In this document: piece by piece, positions 29,224-38,212 of the stretch
Layout: every line of letters starts with the position of its first letter
Position numbering within the stretch: the first letter of the stretch is position 1
Source of the DNA: Microbacteriaceae bacterium 3FA27C10
Lineage (GTDB): Bacteria; Actinomycetota; Actinomycetes; Actinomycetales; Microbacteriaceae
Length of the DNA stretch: 64,000 bases
Assembly (NCBI GenBank): GCA_005502775.1
Contig: SCNI01000014.1
Coordinates: 21,439 to 85,438 of the forward strand
Direction: 5' to 3'
Made by a program: the position numbers and the translations under genes
Notes under the pieces: model-generated
What the model was told of the DNA's origin: nothing
What the model saw: only the letters and a program-made list of their open reading frames with translations
Databases searched by the model: none

Positions 29224-30230
29224 CGAACGTGACCTTCTCCATCGACAGCACTCGTTTCGACGAGAACTACCGCCCCCTTCCCAACTCGCGCATCACCACG
29301 AACTTCGCCAATCTGGCCCGCGGTGAGAAGCGCCATGACAACCTGCGCAACACCTTCACGATGATCGACGCTCGTCTGAACGAGCTGGCTCGAGACGACG
29401 ACGACGAAGACGGCGACCGCTACTCGATCGAGCTCGACATCATCTCCGCGAGCGTGGATGTCGACGGCGCGGGCATCCGAGATGCCGTCCCGCTCATCGA
29501 GGTGCTGCAGACCACCATCGTCGACCGCCGCACCGGTGAACGCACCCAGGGCATCGTCGGCAACAACTTCTCCTCCTACGTGCGGGACTACGACTTCAGC
29601 ATCGTGCTCCCCGCCCACACCAAGAACCCCTACGCCGGCGGCCTCCCCGAAGACTTCGGAGTGCTGCACGGCAACCTCTTCAAGGCCTTCCTGCAATCGG
29701 ATGCCTACGCCCAGCATTTCCACAAGTCGCCCGTCATCTGCCTGAGCGTCTCCACGAGCAAGACCTACGACCGCACCGAGAACGTGCATCCGGTTCTGGG
29801 CGTCGAGTACCGCCAGAGCGAGTACTCGCTGACGGATGCCTACTTCGCGAGCATGGGCTTGAAAGTGCGTTTCTTCATGCCCCCGAACAGCGTCGCCCCC
29901 CTGGCCTTCTACCACCTCGGCGATCTGACCGGCGACTACACCGACCTCGAGCTGGCCGCCACGATCGCCACGATGGAGACGTTCCAGAAGATCTACCGAC
30001 CCGAGATCTACAACGCCAATCACACGGCCGGGGCGTCGTACCAGCCGAGCCTGACGAACCCCGACTTCTCGCCCATCCCGATCGTCTACGACCGCGAGGA
30101 GCGCAGCCGTCTGGCGGTCGAGCAGGGCAAGTTCGCCGAGGAGCACTTCATCGAGCCGCACAAGGCCGTTCTCGAGGAGTGGTCGGCAGCCTTCGCCGTG
30201 AACCAGAACGAACAGCAGGGAGCCCGCTGA
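29220..30230 (+). CDS. mesX: DUF1852 protein MesX, partner of the core methionine synthase
   Basis: 336 aa DUF1852 protein, beginning MTNVTFSIDSTRFDENYRPL. DUF1852 members were linked genetically to methionine synthesis and are required, with oxygen, by the folate-independent methionine synthase MesD encoded next door. No cofactor motif is obvious by eye. Start chosen at the ATG that overlaps the leader-peptide stop; the track upstream of it has no family sequence. Its own stop overlaps the mesD ATG by one base, so both are co-translated. Confidence 0.85.
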   Translation: MTNVTFSIDSTRFDENYRPLPNSRITTNFANLARGEKRHDNLRNTFTMIDARLNELARDDDDEDGDRYSIELDIISASVDVDGAGIRDAVPLIEVLQTTIVDRRTGERTQGIVGNNFSSYVRDYDFSIVLPAHTKNPYAGGLPEDFGVLHGNLFKAFLQSDAYAQHFHKSPVICLSVSTSKTYDRTENVHPVLGVEYRQSEYSLTDAYFASMGLKVRFFMPPNSVAPLAFYHLGDLTGDYTDLELAATIATMETFQKIYRPEIYNANHTAGASYQPSLTNPDFSPIPIVYDREERSRLAVEQGKFAEEHFIEPHKAVLEEWSAAFAVNQNEQQGAR

Positions 30231-31258
30231 TGACCAAGCTTCTTCCCACCTCGACCGCCGGCAGCCTGCCCAAACCCTCGTGGCTCGCGGAGCCCGAGAA
30301 GCTCTGGTCGCCCTGGAAGCTCGACGGCGATGCGCTGGCGGAAGGCCGGCACGATGCCCTGCGCCTGTCGCTCGCGGACCAGCAGCAGGCGGGCATCGAC
30401 ATCGTGAGCGACGGCGAGCAGACCCGTCAGCACTTCGTGACCACCTTCATCGAGCACCTCAGCGGGGTGGATTTCGAGAACCGCGAGACGGTCCGCATCC
30501 GCGACCGCTACGACGCCTCCGTGCCGCGCGTCGTCGGGGCGGTCACCCGCGAGAAGCCGGTGTTCGTCGACGACGCCCGGTTCCTCCGTTCGCAGACCGA
30601 CCAGCCCATCAAGTGGGCCCTGCCCGGCCCCATGACCATGGTCGACACGCTTTACGACGCCCACTACGGCAGCCGCGAGAAGCTGGCCTGGGAGTTCGCG
30701 ACCATCCTGAATCAAGAGGCGCGCGAATTGCAGGATGCGGGTGTCGACATCATCCAGTTCGATGAGCCCTCTTTCAACGTCTTCTTCGACGAGGTGAACG
30801 ACTGGGGCGTGGCCGCTCTGGAGCGGGCGATCGAGGGGCTCACGGTCGAGACGGCGGTGCACGTCTGTTACGGCTACGGCATCAAGGCGAACACCGACTG
30901 GAAGGCGACCCTGGGGGAGGAGTGGCGTCAGTACGAGGCGATCTTCCCCAAGATCCAGGCCTCGGCCATCGACATCGTCTCGCTCGAGAGCCACCACTCG
31001 CACGTGCCCATCGACCTGATCGAGCTCATCCGGGGCAAGAAGGTGATGGTCGGGGCCATCGACGTGGCGTCCGCCGACGTCGAGACGCCTGAGGAGGTCG
31101 CCGACACCCTGCGGCAGGCCCTCCAGTTCGTGGACGCCGACAAGCTCTACCCCTCCACCAACTGCGGCATGGCCCCCCTGCCCCGAAGCGTCGCCCGCGG
31201 CAAGCTCGCCGCGCTGGGCGCCGGCGCGGCCCTCCTCCGAGCCGAGCTGTCGGCCTAG
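30230..31258 (+). CDS. mesD: Core methionine synthase MesD (MetE C-terminal-like)
   Basis: 342 aa, equal to the catalytic C-terminal half of MetE without the folate-binding N-terminal half. The zinc ligands are His211 and Cys213 (HVCYGYG), Glu253 (SLESHHS) and Cys312 (NCGMAP); FDEP at 178-181 is the family motif near homocysteine. It methylates homocysteine using a donor that is not methyl-tetrahydrofolate in this family; the true donor is unknown. The mesX-mesD coupling identifies the MesD branch. Confidence 0.85.
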   Translation: MTKLLPTSTAGSLPKPSWLAEPEKLWSPWKLDGDALAEGRHDALRLSLADQQQAGIDIVSDGEQTRQHFVTTFIEHLSGVDFENRETVRIRDRYDASVPRVVGAVTREKPVFVDDARFLRSQTDQPIKWALPGPMTMVDTLYDAHYGSREKLAWEFATILNQEARELQDAGVDIIQFDEPSFNVFFDEVNDWGVAALERAIEGLTVETAVHVCYGYGIKANTDWKATLGEEWRQYEAIFPKIQASAIDIVSLESHHSHVPIDLIELIRGKKVMVGAIDVASADVETPEEVADTLRQALQFVDADKLYPSTNCGMAPLPRSVARGKLAALGAGAALLRAELSA

Positions 31259-31273
31259 GCTCCCTTAGAGCCT
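31257..31273. terminator. Weak hairpin between convergent genes
   Basis: AGGCTC (31257-31262) and GAGCCT (31268-31273) with a 5-base loop overlap the mesD stop and precede the end of the convergent DUF2510 gene. It is short; a terminator role is only possible. Confidence 0.35.
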
Positions 31274-31291
31274 CGACGAGAGAAGGCCGGC

Positions 31292-32281
31292 CTACTCGCA
31301 GCCGATTCCGTTGCCGTCGCGGTCGAGACCGTAGATGTCCGTGCCCACCACCTGCACCGGGCCGGCCACGTAGGCGGGACCGTTGCCGCTGCCACCGGCG
31401 CAGTCCACGTCGGATGCGATGGGCACGCAGGCGCCCGCGTAGTTCGGATCGCAGCCGCCACCCTCGTCCGGAGCAGGCTCGGCGGGTGCCGCCGCCGGCG
31501 GGGCCTGGCGCGTGCCGATCGCGGTGACCTCGTCGACCGGGGCGACCGTCACCGTCTCCGAGATGAGTGCGCGTGCTGTTTCGACGCCGTCGATCAGCGT
31601 GATCTCCCACTTCGAGACCTTCGTGCCGGGTGCGCCGCTGGTGACGACGACGTTCGTCCCGGCATCCATGTCCGCATCTTCATAGCTGGTCTTGTTGAAC
31701 GCGATCGGTTCCGACGTCTCAGCCACCTGCGTCGTCTTGACCGGGGTGGGTGCCGGCGTCGGGGTCGGGGCGGCTTTCCTCGTCGGCGTCGGCGTGGCGC
31801 TCGCCGTGGCCACGATCGTGGTGCCGGCACTGACCCCCTGAGCTTGCCCGATCGGCTGCGGATGGGGTGCGATCACTGCGCCGAGGATCAGAACGGCAGT
31901 GGAGATGCCGACGGCCAGCCATCCGGCACCGCGTGTGCGCGGCAGGTTGAGCCAGCTCGGTGTTTGACGCACGACGGTCCAGATACCGCCGCCGAGCCCG
32001 AAGAGGGAGAGGCCGACGAGGAATCCTCCGAACCCATTCGTTCCGCTGCCGATGACCGCGACGAGCAGGGCGATCGCGGCTGTCACCCAGGTGCTCACGG
32101 ACGGGCGCCAGCGGCGGTGCGCCGCAACAGCGCCCCCGTTCTGAGCGCCGGGCACAGGTGGGTCGGTGACGCCTCGTTCCTGCTCCGTGGATGCCTGCAT
32201 CCACGCAGCTCCATTCCAATAGCGCTGCTGACCGGGGGCATTGGGGTCTGGATACCAGCCTGCAGGCGAAGAAGGCGTCAT
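31292..32281 (-). CDS. DUF2510-G5-Excalibur surface protein
   Basis: 329 aa, with the same plan as the 23043-23981 protein: DUF2510 motif GWYPDPNAPGQQRYWNGAAW at the N-terminus, hydrophobic segments at about 65-125, and a Thr/Pro stalk. A G5-like module replaces the PASTA part (TSYEDADMDAGTNVV to VDEVTAIGTR), and an Excalibur domain ends in DRDGNGIGCE. G5 domains bind sugar or zinc in wall proteins. ATG 32281 is chosen by match to the paralogue; both have GATTGTGA just upstream. Confidence 0.8.
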   Translation of the reverse strand: MTPSSPAGWYPDPNAPGQQRYWNGAAWMQASTEQERGVTDPPVPGAQNGGAVAAHRRWRPSVSTWVTAAIALLVAVIGSGTNGFGGFLVGLSLFGLGGGIWTVVRQTPSWLNLPRTRGAGWLAVGISTAVLILGAVIAPHPQPIGQAQGVSAGTTIVATASATPTPTRKAAPTPTPAPTPVKTTQVAETSEPIAFNKTSYEDADMDAGTNVVVTSGAPGTKVSKWEITLIDGVETARALISETVTVAPVDEVTAIGTRQAPPAAAPAEPAPDEGGGCDPNYAGACVPIASDVDCAGGSGNGPAYVAGPVQVVGTDIYGLDRDGNGIGCE

Positions 32282-32453
32282 CGTCTTCACAATCGTGTCG
32301 GGTCGCGGAGACGTGCGCTGGTGCGTCCGTAGCCGCTGCGTGTGATTCGCTGCCTGCAGGCTATAGCTGTCGCGTATTCGTCAGTGCCCCCACTTCGGGG
32401 AGTGCAGCTCTCCTCCGAGCTGAGCGATCGTCTTAGCCTCCGGTCGGATCGCG

Positions 32454-32750
32454 TCAGGCGCTGAGCAGTGGAACGATCCGGTCGAGTTCCCCGGCCTTCG
32501 CCTCGGTGACGAGTTCTAGGTCGTACCGGGTCTGCAAGTTCGTCCAGAACCGATCAGAGGTGCCGAATGCCCGGGCGAGACGCGCAGCAGTATCAGGGGA
32601 GATCCCGCGCTTGCCGTGAACGATCTCGTTGATCCGCCGGGCGGGCACGTTGATCGTCTGCGCAAGCCGGTACTGACTGATCTCCAGTGGCTTCAGAAAC
32701 TCCTCAAGCAGGATCTCTCCCGGGTGGATCGGAGCGTGTGCCGTGGTCAT
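32454..32750 (-). CDS. higA: HigA-family antitoxin (XRE HTH)
   Basis: 98 aa: HPGEILLEEFLKPLEISQYR and the HTH VPARRINEIVHGKRGISPD are the signature of the HigA/VapI group. It neutralises the HigB toxin and represses the operon. It lies 12 bases after higB, in the toxin-first order typical of this family, with GAGGAGG before the ATG. Confidence 0.92.
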   Translation of the reverse strand: MTTAHAPIHPGEILLEEFLKPLEISQYRLAQTINVPARRINEIVHGKRGISPDTAARLARAFGTSDRFWTNLQTRYDLELVTEAKAGELDRIVPLLSA

Positions 32751-32762
32751 GATGCCCTCCTC

Positions 32763-33044
32763 TCAGTGGTAGTCGACGATTTCCACATCGACCGGGCCCG
32801 TGCGGGTCCAGACGAAGCAGATGCGCCATTGATCGTTGATTCGGATGCTGTGCTGGCCTTCGCGATCGCCCGTCAGCTGTTCGAGGCGGTTGCCGGGTGG
32901 AACACGAAGGTCAGCCAAGTTCTCAGCTGCGTCGAGGATGAGGAGCTTGCGGTTCGCCATTCTCTGCAGATCAGGGCCGAACCGACGAACGTGCTGCCGG
33001 TGCCAAACCTGCTCTGTGTTGAGATTGGCGAACGAGTGGATCAT
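32763..33044 (-). CDS. higB: HigB-family mRNA interferase toxin (RelE superfamily)
   Basis: 93 aa. MIHSFANLNTEQVWH and the C-terminal WRICFVWTRTGPVDVEIVDYH are typical of HigB host-inhibition proteins, which cut mRNA on the ribosome. The basic and aromatic residues of the RelE fold are kept, so it is probably active. ATG 33044 is preferred over a TTG two codons earlier; TATCAT lies 5 bases upstream, so the transcript may be leaderless. Confidence 0.92.
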   Translation of the reverse strand: MIHSFANLNTEQVWHRQHVRRFGPDLQRMANRKLLILDAAENLADLRVPPGNRLEQLTGDREGQHSIRINDQWRICFVWTRTGPVDVEIVDYH

Positions 33045-33053
33045 GCCCAATGA

Positions 33054-33068
33054 TAACGGGTCACGTTA
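33054..33068. promoter_or_regulatory. higBA operator
   Basis: TAACG-GGTCA-CGTTA, a perfect inverted repeat 9 bases upstream of the higB ATG. It overlaps the probable -10 region, suiting autorepression by HigA. Confidence 0.7.
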
Positions 33069-33236
33069 CTAGTGGCTACGTGAGCAATCGATACCTAGCC
33101 AAAGTCACAGCGCAGATTCATCCTTCGACCTCAGGGCACCTCGGGCATACACTTTTTGGCGTCCGCGTCTGTTCACTGATGAGTGAATTCGCTATCAGGT
33201 CGTGGTGAACCTGCCGACCCAGCCATGAGCATCGTT

Positions 33237-33323
33237 GGCAAGCGCGGAGCGCGCGGCAGTCTCGTATGATTCGGCGCCCGGATGGTTGGCTCGGCACGAG
33301 CTGCCGCGCGCTCCGCGCTTGCC
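33237..33323. repeat. Long inverted repeat (23-bp perfect arms) downstream of DUF222 copy 2
   Basis: The arms 33237-33259 and 33301-33323 are exact reverse complements. After one unpaired base, CTCGT (33261-33265) and ACGAG (33296-33300) extend the stem inward, leaving a 30-base apical loop. It lies between higBA and the 3' end of the DUF222 gene. Too long for a simple terminator; it could be a repeat element or a small miniature transposon remnant. Apart from it, bases 33069-33364 hold no gene I can support. Confidence 0.8.
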
Positions 33324-33364
33324 CTCGATGACCATGGCCGGCCGTCGAAGGCGGGCGCGCTCGA

Positions 33365-34747
33365 TCAGGCGGCTGGGCGTCGGGTGGTGCGTCGGCGGGT
33401 GGTCGGGATCGGTGTTTGAGTGGCGTCGATCCATCGGGGTGGGATGAGGTGGGGCACACCGGTGTGCATGGTCAGTTTCCAGGATGACTTGTGTAGGTGT
33501 GAGTGGTGGAAGTGGCAGAGGAGTACGCCGTTGTCGATGTCGGTGCGTCCGGGTGGATGGTCGGCGGAGACCCATCCGTCTGCGTGGTGGGTTTCGCAGA
33601 AGGAGGGGGGCCGGTCGCAGTCGGGCCAGACGCAGCCGCCGTCGCGGGCGGCGAGGGCTCGATTCTGAGCGGGGCTGAAGAGCCGTTCTGTCTTGCCGTG
33701 GTAGAGCACCGCGCCGCGGTCATCGAAGAGGGTGGCGGCGATAGGGGAGTGGCAGCGCAGCTGGGCCACGGTGGAGGCGGGAACGGACTCGTCGATTCCG
33801 TCGATCCAGCCGACGCCGCGCCCCGCCTCGAGGTCGTCGAGCGAGATGTGCACGTTGACCGTGGTGGTAGCGCCGTTCAGGCGGGGCATGTCGGGGGCGC
33901 CGGTGGCGCGGGCGATGAGTTCGGTGACGGTGTCGGCGTTCTTCTGTGCTTGGGTGCGGGTGTCGGCGGTCGCGGTCTCGGCGACGAACTCGTCCTCGCT
34001 GAGGAACCGGGGGCCGCTCACGCGGGGGCTCTGCAGGGCCTGGATGCTCGCGAGCCACACGCCGCCCTGCTCGGGCGTGAGGGCGAAGCGCCCGCGGATC
34101 ATGCCGTCGGCGGCCTGTGCGATGGTGAGCGAGCGGAGCTGCTGATGCACCTCATCGCGAGGTTCGGCGCCGTCGGGGTCGAGGAGCTCCCGCAGGTGGA
34201 TGGCGAGCTTCGCTGTCTGGTCGGCCGTGAGGTGGCAGTTGATGGTCTCATCGACGAGAGTCTGTTCGGCGCTCGCCACCTCGTCGGGGTCACATCCGCG
34301 CTCGGCGAGCTCGGCGCACCGGCTGACGATGATCGACGCCGTCTCGACAGCGAGGATGCCCTCGTCGAGTGCTTGCCTGACGGCCGGGAACGGGGCCGGA
34401 CCTTCGCCTCCACCCAGCAGTACCGCACCGCGCAATCGCCGGCCGAGCTCGAGCCGCGCCTTGCACTCTCGAGCGGACGTGCCCGTGACGCTCGCGACGA
34501 GCTTGACGGGGCTCGTGAAGTTCTGCGACCGACTCAGCCCCTCGTCGCCGAGCTCGCTCCGCGACCGAACCCCGACCTCCCCGGCAACCCGAACCTGGGC
34601 AGCGGACACGACCCGCCCAACGGCCTCGATGGCGGCCATGATGTCGAGCAATTCCTCGTCGCGCAGCCCCGCCAAACCCTCTCCGACCCCGCCCGCGACG
34701 CCGCGAAGATCGTCGGCGATCTCCTGAAGGCGAGTGGCTGTCTGCAT
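33365..34747 (-). CDS. DUF222/HNH endonuclease-domain protein, copy 2
   Basis: 460 aa, collinear with copy 1 at 25515-26903. The HNH motifs are CVWPDCDRPP, CETHHADGWV and DNGVLLCHFHHSHLH. The two copies diverge mainly at the last 25 residues. The upstream sequence, including TAGAAT 6 bases before the ATG and the following ATACCTGATCAAAGCTCG stretch, is shared almost base for base. The copies are in the same orientation, so they form direct repeats that could recombine. Confidence 0.9.
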   Translation of the reverse strand: MQTATRLQEIADDLRGVAGGVGEGLAGLRDEELLDIMAAIEAVGRVVSAAQVRVAGEVGVRSRSELGDEGLSRSQNFTSPVKLVASVTGTSARECKARLELGRRLRGAVLLGGGEGPAPFPAVRQALDEGILAVETASIIVSRCAELAERGCDPDEVASAEQTLVDETINCHLTADQTAKLAIHLRELLDPDGAEPRDEVHQQLRSLTIAQAADGMIRGRFALTPEQGGVWLASIQALQSPRVSGPRFLSEDEFVAETATADTRTQAQKNADTVTELIARATGAPDMPRLNGATTTVNVHISLDDLEAGRGVGWIDGIDESVPASTVAQLRCHSPIAATLFDDRGAVLYHGKTERLFSPAQNRALAARDGGCVWPDCDRPPSFCETHHADGWVSADHPPGRTDIDNGVLLCHFHHSHLHKSSWKLTMHTGVPHLIPPRWIDATQTPIPTTRRRTTRRPAA

Positions 34748-34854
34748 GCTGAGATTCTATCAGAAATACCTGATCAAAGCTCGTTTAGTCGAGATTGGAT
34801 CACTCGCAATCGACGCCGATTCGGGGACCCCACTAGCGCCCTAACGATCCCCCC

Positions 34855-36255
34855 TCAGCTGTCGCGCAGCGCCTCGGCCGGGTGCACCCGGCTCGCCCGG
34901 CGGCCCGGCAGGATCGAGGCCAGCATCGAGAACCCCACGGCCCCGCCGAGCACCGCCACCACGAACCACGGCGACAGCACCGGCCCGCTGAACCCCTGCA
35001 CTCCGAAGGTCGAGTTGGCGCCGACGAACCCGTAGAGCACGCCGAGCAGCAGCCCGAGCACCGCGCCGATGCCCGCGACGACGACGCTCTCGACGAGCAC
35101 CATGCGCCGGGCCTGACGAGCGGTCAGTCCCACCGAGCGCAGCACTGCGATCTCGCGCCGGCGCTGCAGCACCGACAGCGACAGATTGCTGCCCAGACCG
35201 ATCGCGGCGACGAGCACGGAGAAGGCAGTGAGCACGTAGACCACGATCAGCATCACAGTGATGAACTGCGAGACCTGCTCGAGCTCGACGGCATCGCCGA
35301 AGTAGGCGCGGGTCTGGGCGAGGTACATCTCGCCGGCGACCGTGAACATCGTCACGAGTGTCACCCCGATCAGCACCGACACGACGGTGCGAGCCGTGCG
35401 CACGGGGTTCGCTCGCAGGTTCGCGCCGGCGAGCAGATCGGCACCGCGGCCGCGGAGCATCCGGGTCACGCCGCCGACGATCGGAGCGGTGAAGGCGGGC
35501 GCACCGAGGATGATGCCCACGATCGACAGCACCCCGCCCGGGAACGCGATCAGCAGCCCGAACGGCGACACCAACCCGACGATCACGCCGAGAGCGAGGA
35601 ATCCGATGCCCACGACGGCGAGCACGATTCCGACGATCCCTCGACCGCGGGCGGCGGATGCCGGCAACTGCGTGCTGCCGGCGTCGCTCCGGGCGCCCTC
35701 GGCGGGGGAGACGCGGGCGACGATCTTGGCCCCGTTCGAGGCGGCCAGGGTCGAGACCGCGAGACACACGACGGCGGGAACGATGACGAGCTGCGGCGTC
35801 CACGCGAACTCGAGCCCCGCGCCGAACGAGGCGTTCAGGATGCCGATGGCCGCCAGCGAGACAAGGATTCCCGCAGCGATCCCCGCAATGGCTCCCGCGG
35901 CCCCCACGGCGAGCCCGTCGATTCGAGACGCCCGGCGGACCTGTCGCGAGGTCGCCCCCACCAGCCGCAGCAGCGCGATGTCGCGCCGGCGTCCGGCGTA
36001 GACGGTGGCGAAGGTTCCGGAGATGACGATCGCGGCGGTCAGCACGGCGATGCCGAGGAAGACGAGCCCGACGGAGGTCAGGGCAGCGCGCACCGGGGCG
36101 GCATCCTGCATCCCCGTCGTCGACAGTGCCCGCACGAACACCTCGATGGTCTCGAGCAGCAGCACCGCGAACGCGGCGACCACGGCCACCACCGCGACCC
36201 CGGCGGCGTACCGCCCGGCGGTCTCCCGCAGTTCGCGGAGGGCCCACAGCCTCAT
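34855..36255 (-). CDS. ABC transporter permease, FtsX/MacB-like
   Basis: 466 aa. Two FtsX-type permease units: each has a membrane helix, a short external region and a three-helix bundle, with [18 protein letters not shown] and [18 protein letters not shown] as the repeated coupling motifs. Such permeases with a MacB/LolD-like ATPase export peptides, lipids or lipoproteins, or move mechanical force across the membrane. It overlaps the ATPase gene by 4 bases. Confidence 0.9.
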   Translation of the reverse strand: MRLWALRELRETAGRYAAGVAVVAVVAAFAVLLLETIEVFVRALSTTGMQDAAPVRAALTSVGLVFLGIAVLTAAIVISGTFATVYAGRRRDIALLRLVGATSRQVRRASRIDGLAVGAAGAIAGIAAGILVSLAAIGILNASFGAGLEFAWTPQLVIVPAVVCLAVSTLAASNGAKIVARVSPAEGARSDAGSTQLPASAARGRGIVGIVLAVVGIGFLALGVIVGLVSPFGLLIAFPGGVLSIVGIILGAPAFTAPIVGGVTRMLRGRGADLLAGANLRANPVRTARTVVSVLIGVTLVTMFTVAGEMYLAQTRAYFGDAVELEQVSQFITVMLIVVYVLTAFSVLVAAIGLGSNLSLSVLQRRREIAVLRSVGLTARQARRMVLVESVVVAGIGAVLGLLLGVLYGFVGANSTFGVQGFSGPVLSPWFVVAVLGGAVGFSMLASILPGRRASRVHPAEALRDS

Positions 36256-37139
36256 TCGGACACCGCCGGGAGGTGGGCGGTGTTCTGGGCGGCAGCGGCG
36301 GCGGACCCGGCCGACTGTCCGCCGGCGAACCCGCTCGTCTGCACGCCTCCGATCCCGGCGATGTGCGCGGTGGCCTGTCCGTGCATCCGCCCGCTCACCT
36401 GCGCGCTGATCTGCTCGGCGGTGCCGCCGGCGAAGTCGTCGATCACGGCGCCGTCGCTCATCAGGATGACGCGGTCGGCCACGCTGGCGGCCCGAGGGTC
36501 GTGTGTGATGAGTACGACGGTCTGGCCGTACTCGGTCGATGCCGATCGCAGCAGCCCCAGCACCTCGTCGCCCGACGCGCTGTCGAGGGCACCCGAGGGC
36601 TCGTCGGCGAAGATCACGTCGGGTCGGGTGACGAGGGCACGGGCGATCGCGACGCGCTGCTGCTGTCCGCCGGAGAGTTGGTGCGGCCGGTGGTTCAGAC
36701 GATCGCGCAGGCCGAGCCGGGTGACGACCGCGCCGATCCAGGCTTCGTCGTCGGTGCTCGGCCGCGATCCGGCGAGAAGGAACGGCAGCCGGATGTTCTC
36801 CTCGGCCGTCAGCGCCGGCAGCAGGTTGAACGCCTGGAACACGAACCCCATCCGCTGACGCCGGAGCAGCGTGAGCGGTTCGTCGCGCATCCCGGTGATC
36901 TCCTGCTCAGCGAGCCAGACCTGCCCCGACGTCGGGGTGTCGAGCCCGGCGAGCACCTGCAGCAGCGTCGACTTGCCGGATCCGCTCGGCCCCATGATGG
37001 CGGTGACCGACCCGGCGGCCACGTCGAGGTCGACGCCCCTCAGGGCGTGCACGGGCGACTCGGGCGAGCCGAAGACTTTGGTGATCCCGCGCGCGACGAC
37101 GGCGCGGGTCTGAAGGGACTGGGGTGCTGAAGTGCTCAT
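36252..37139 (-). CDS. ABC transporter ATP-binding protein, MacB/LolD type
   Basis: 295 aa. Walker A is GPSGSGKST, signature [15 protein letters not shown], Walker [13 protein letters not shown]; this last motif marks the LolD/MacB group. A Gly/Ala-rich tail of about 60 residues after the ATPase core is unusual and of unknown use. First gene of a two-gene operon with the FtsX-like permease. Confidence 0.92.
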   Translation of the reverse strand: MSTSAPQSLQTRAVVARGITKVFGSPESPVHALRGVDLDVAAGSVTAIMGPSGSGKSTLLQVLAGLDTPTSGQVWLAEQEITGMRDEPLTLLRRQRMGFVFQAFNLLPALTAEENIRLPFLLAGSRPSTDDEAWIGAVVTRLGLRDRLNHRPHQLSGGQQQRVAIARALVTRPDVIFADEPSGALDSASGDEVLGLLRSASTEYGQTVVLITHDPRAASVADRVILMSDGAVIDDFAGGTAEQISAQVSGRMHGQATAHIAGIGGVQTSGFAGGQSAGSAAAAAQNTAHLPAVSE

Positions 37140-37332
37140 GGGACCACGGTAGGGATCCCGGACGGCCCGCCGAATCGGCCTTCAGGACGATCCTCTTGCG
37201 CCTCTGGGCGCCGGTGTGGTCCTGAGGTATGACGCGTTCCGACGGTCGGGCCGTGTTTCCTCGACCGGAGTCGCCCCAGCTCCGCAGCGACCACCGTCGG
37301 AACAGCTGGCCAGCGGCCGCACTCAGCCCCAC

Positions 37333-37728
37333 TCAGGCGGCTGAACTCTCCGAGGCGTCTTTCAGTAGCTGGCTGACTCGTTGCTTCGAAACGTGCAGAA
37401 CTGTCCCGATGTCCTCAAGGGTGAGCCCGCCTGCCTTGAGTGTCAGTACCGCTGCTCGCGACTTGGCAGCCGAAACCGAGTTGTAGTGCCTCGATAGTTC
37501 GCGCGCCTCTTCCGCGGCGGCGACCTCCGACGCTGCATCCGATGGCATGGTGGGTCGCAGATCGAACTCGATGGAATCCTCGGCTTCGCCGGTCACGAAT
37601 GCGATCGCCTCGACGATCTCGTTTGCCTGTGACAGTCGTTTCACCTGAGATATGGCGCCGGGTGCTCCCTCGGCCTGGAGCACCCACCACTTGCCGGTCC
37701 ACTCTGCAGAGACCGTGTATCGGCTCAT
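37333..37728 (-). CDS. Small regulator with HicB-like N-terminus and sigma-4-like HTH
   Basis: 131 aa from the ATG at 37728, with AAAGGGG upstream; two GTG codons just before it are alternatives. The N-terminal part (YTVSAEWTGKWWVLQAEGAPG) resembles the small beta-alpha domain of HicB-type antitoxins. The C-terminal part AAVLTLKAGGLTLEDIGTVL and HVSKQRVSQLLKDA is a clear HTH. No toxin gene lies beside it. The domain calls are by eye. Confidence 0.65.
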   Translation of the reverse strand: MSRYTVSAEWTGKWWVLQAEGAPGAISQVKRLSQANEIVEAIAFVTGEAEDSIEFDLRPTMPSDAASEVAAAEEARELSRHYNSVSAAKSRAAVLTLKAGGLTLEDIGTVLHVSKQRVSQLLKDASESSAA

Positions 37729-37974
37729 CGCCACCACCCCTTTCCGAGAACATCATCGAATTGCGACCAGAACTTGCGCGCAGTGACATCGTCGATCCCG
37801 GCGTGCCGGCCGAGCGTCGGACGGCTTCCGCCTATCGAGTACTTCAGTCGGCTCACCTCAGTACGCAATTTCTACGAGTCTCCTGACTGCTGTTAATTCG
37901 GTCTGGTTGTGCTTCCGAACGTGGTTTCGCATGCGCGCGGAATTCCCTATCGCGGTGTTAGAAGGGAAATCAAC

Positions 37975-38205
37975 ATGTCAATCGGATCTCTGACAAGGGC
38001 AACTGCGAAACTCGCGACCGTCGGTATGATCTCGCGCTCTCTGGTGCTTGGTGCCGGCGTGGCGGGCGCTTCGGCGGCCCCCGCGCGGCCTGTGATGGTG
38101 CAGCATTCTCCCGCGCAGTGCTACTGGTACCAGTTCGATGCGATCGCCGGGGGACTGCTCTACTACCTGTGCATACACGATGTAATTCCGCCGTTCCCCC
38201 ACTGA
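37975..38205 (+). CDS. Small secreted peptide or protein, unknown
   Basis: 76 aa from the ATG at 37975 with AGAAGGGAAA upstream. A signal peptide (about residues 1-35, cleavage near GASAAPA) leaves a mature chain of about 40 residues with two Cys (QCYWYQF and YLCIHDV), which could form one disulfide. No family recognised; a bacteriocin-like or signalling role is possible but unproven. It is convergent with a membrane-protein gene 7 bases away. Confidence 0.6.
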   Translation: MSIGSLTRATAKLATVGMISRSLVLGAGVAGASAAPARPVMVQHSPAQCYWYQFDAIAGGLLYYLCIHDVIPPFPH

Positions 38206-38212
38206 CTTCTGG

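Noticed and set aside
28905..30161. N-terminal extension of the CWB2 protein
   Set aside because: It is antisense to mesX; the signal peptide begins at 28904 after a good ribosome site.
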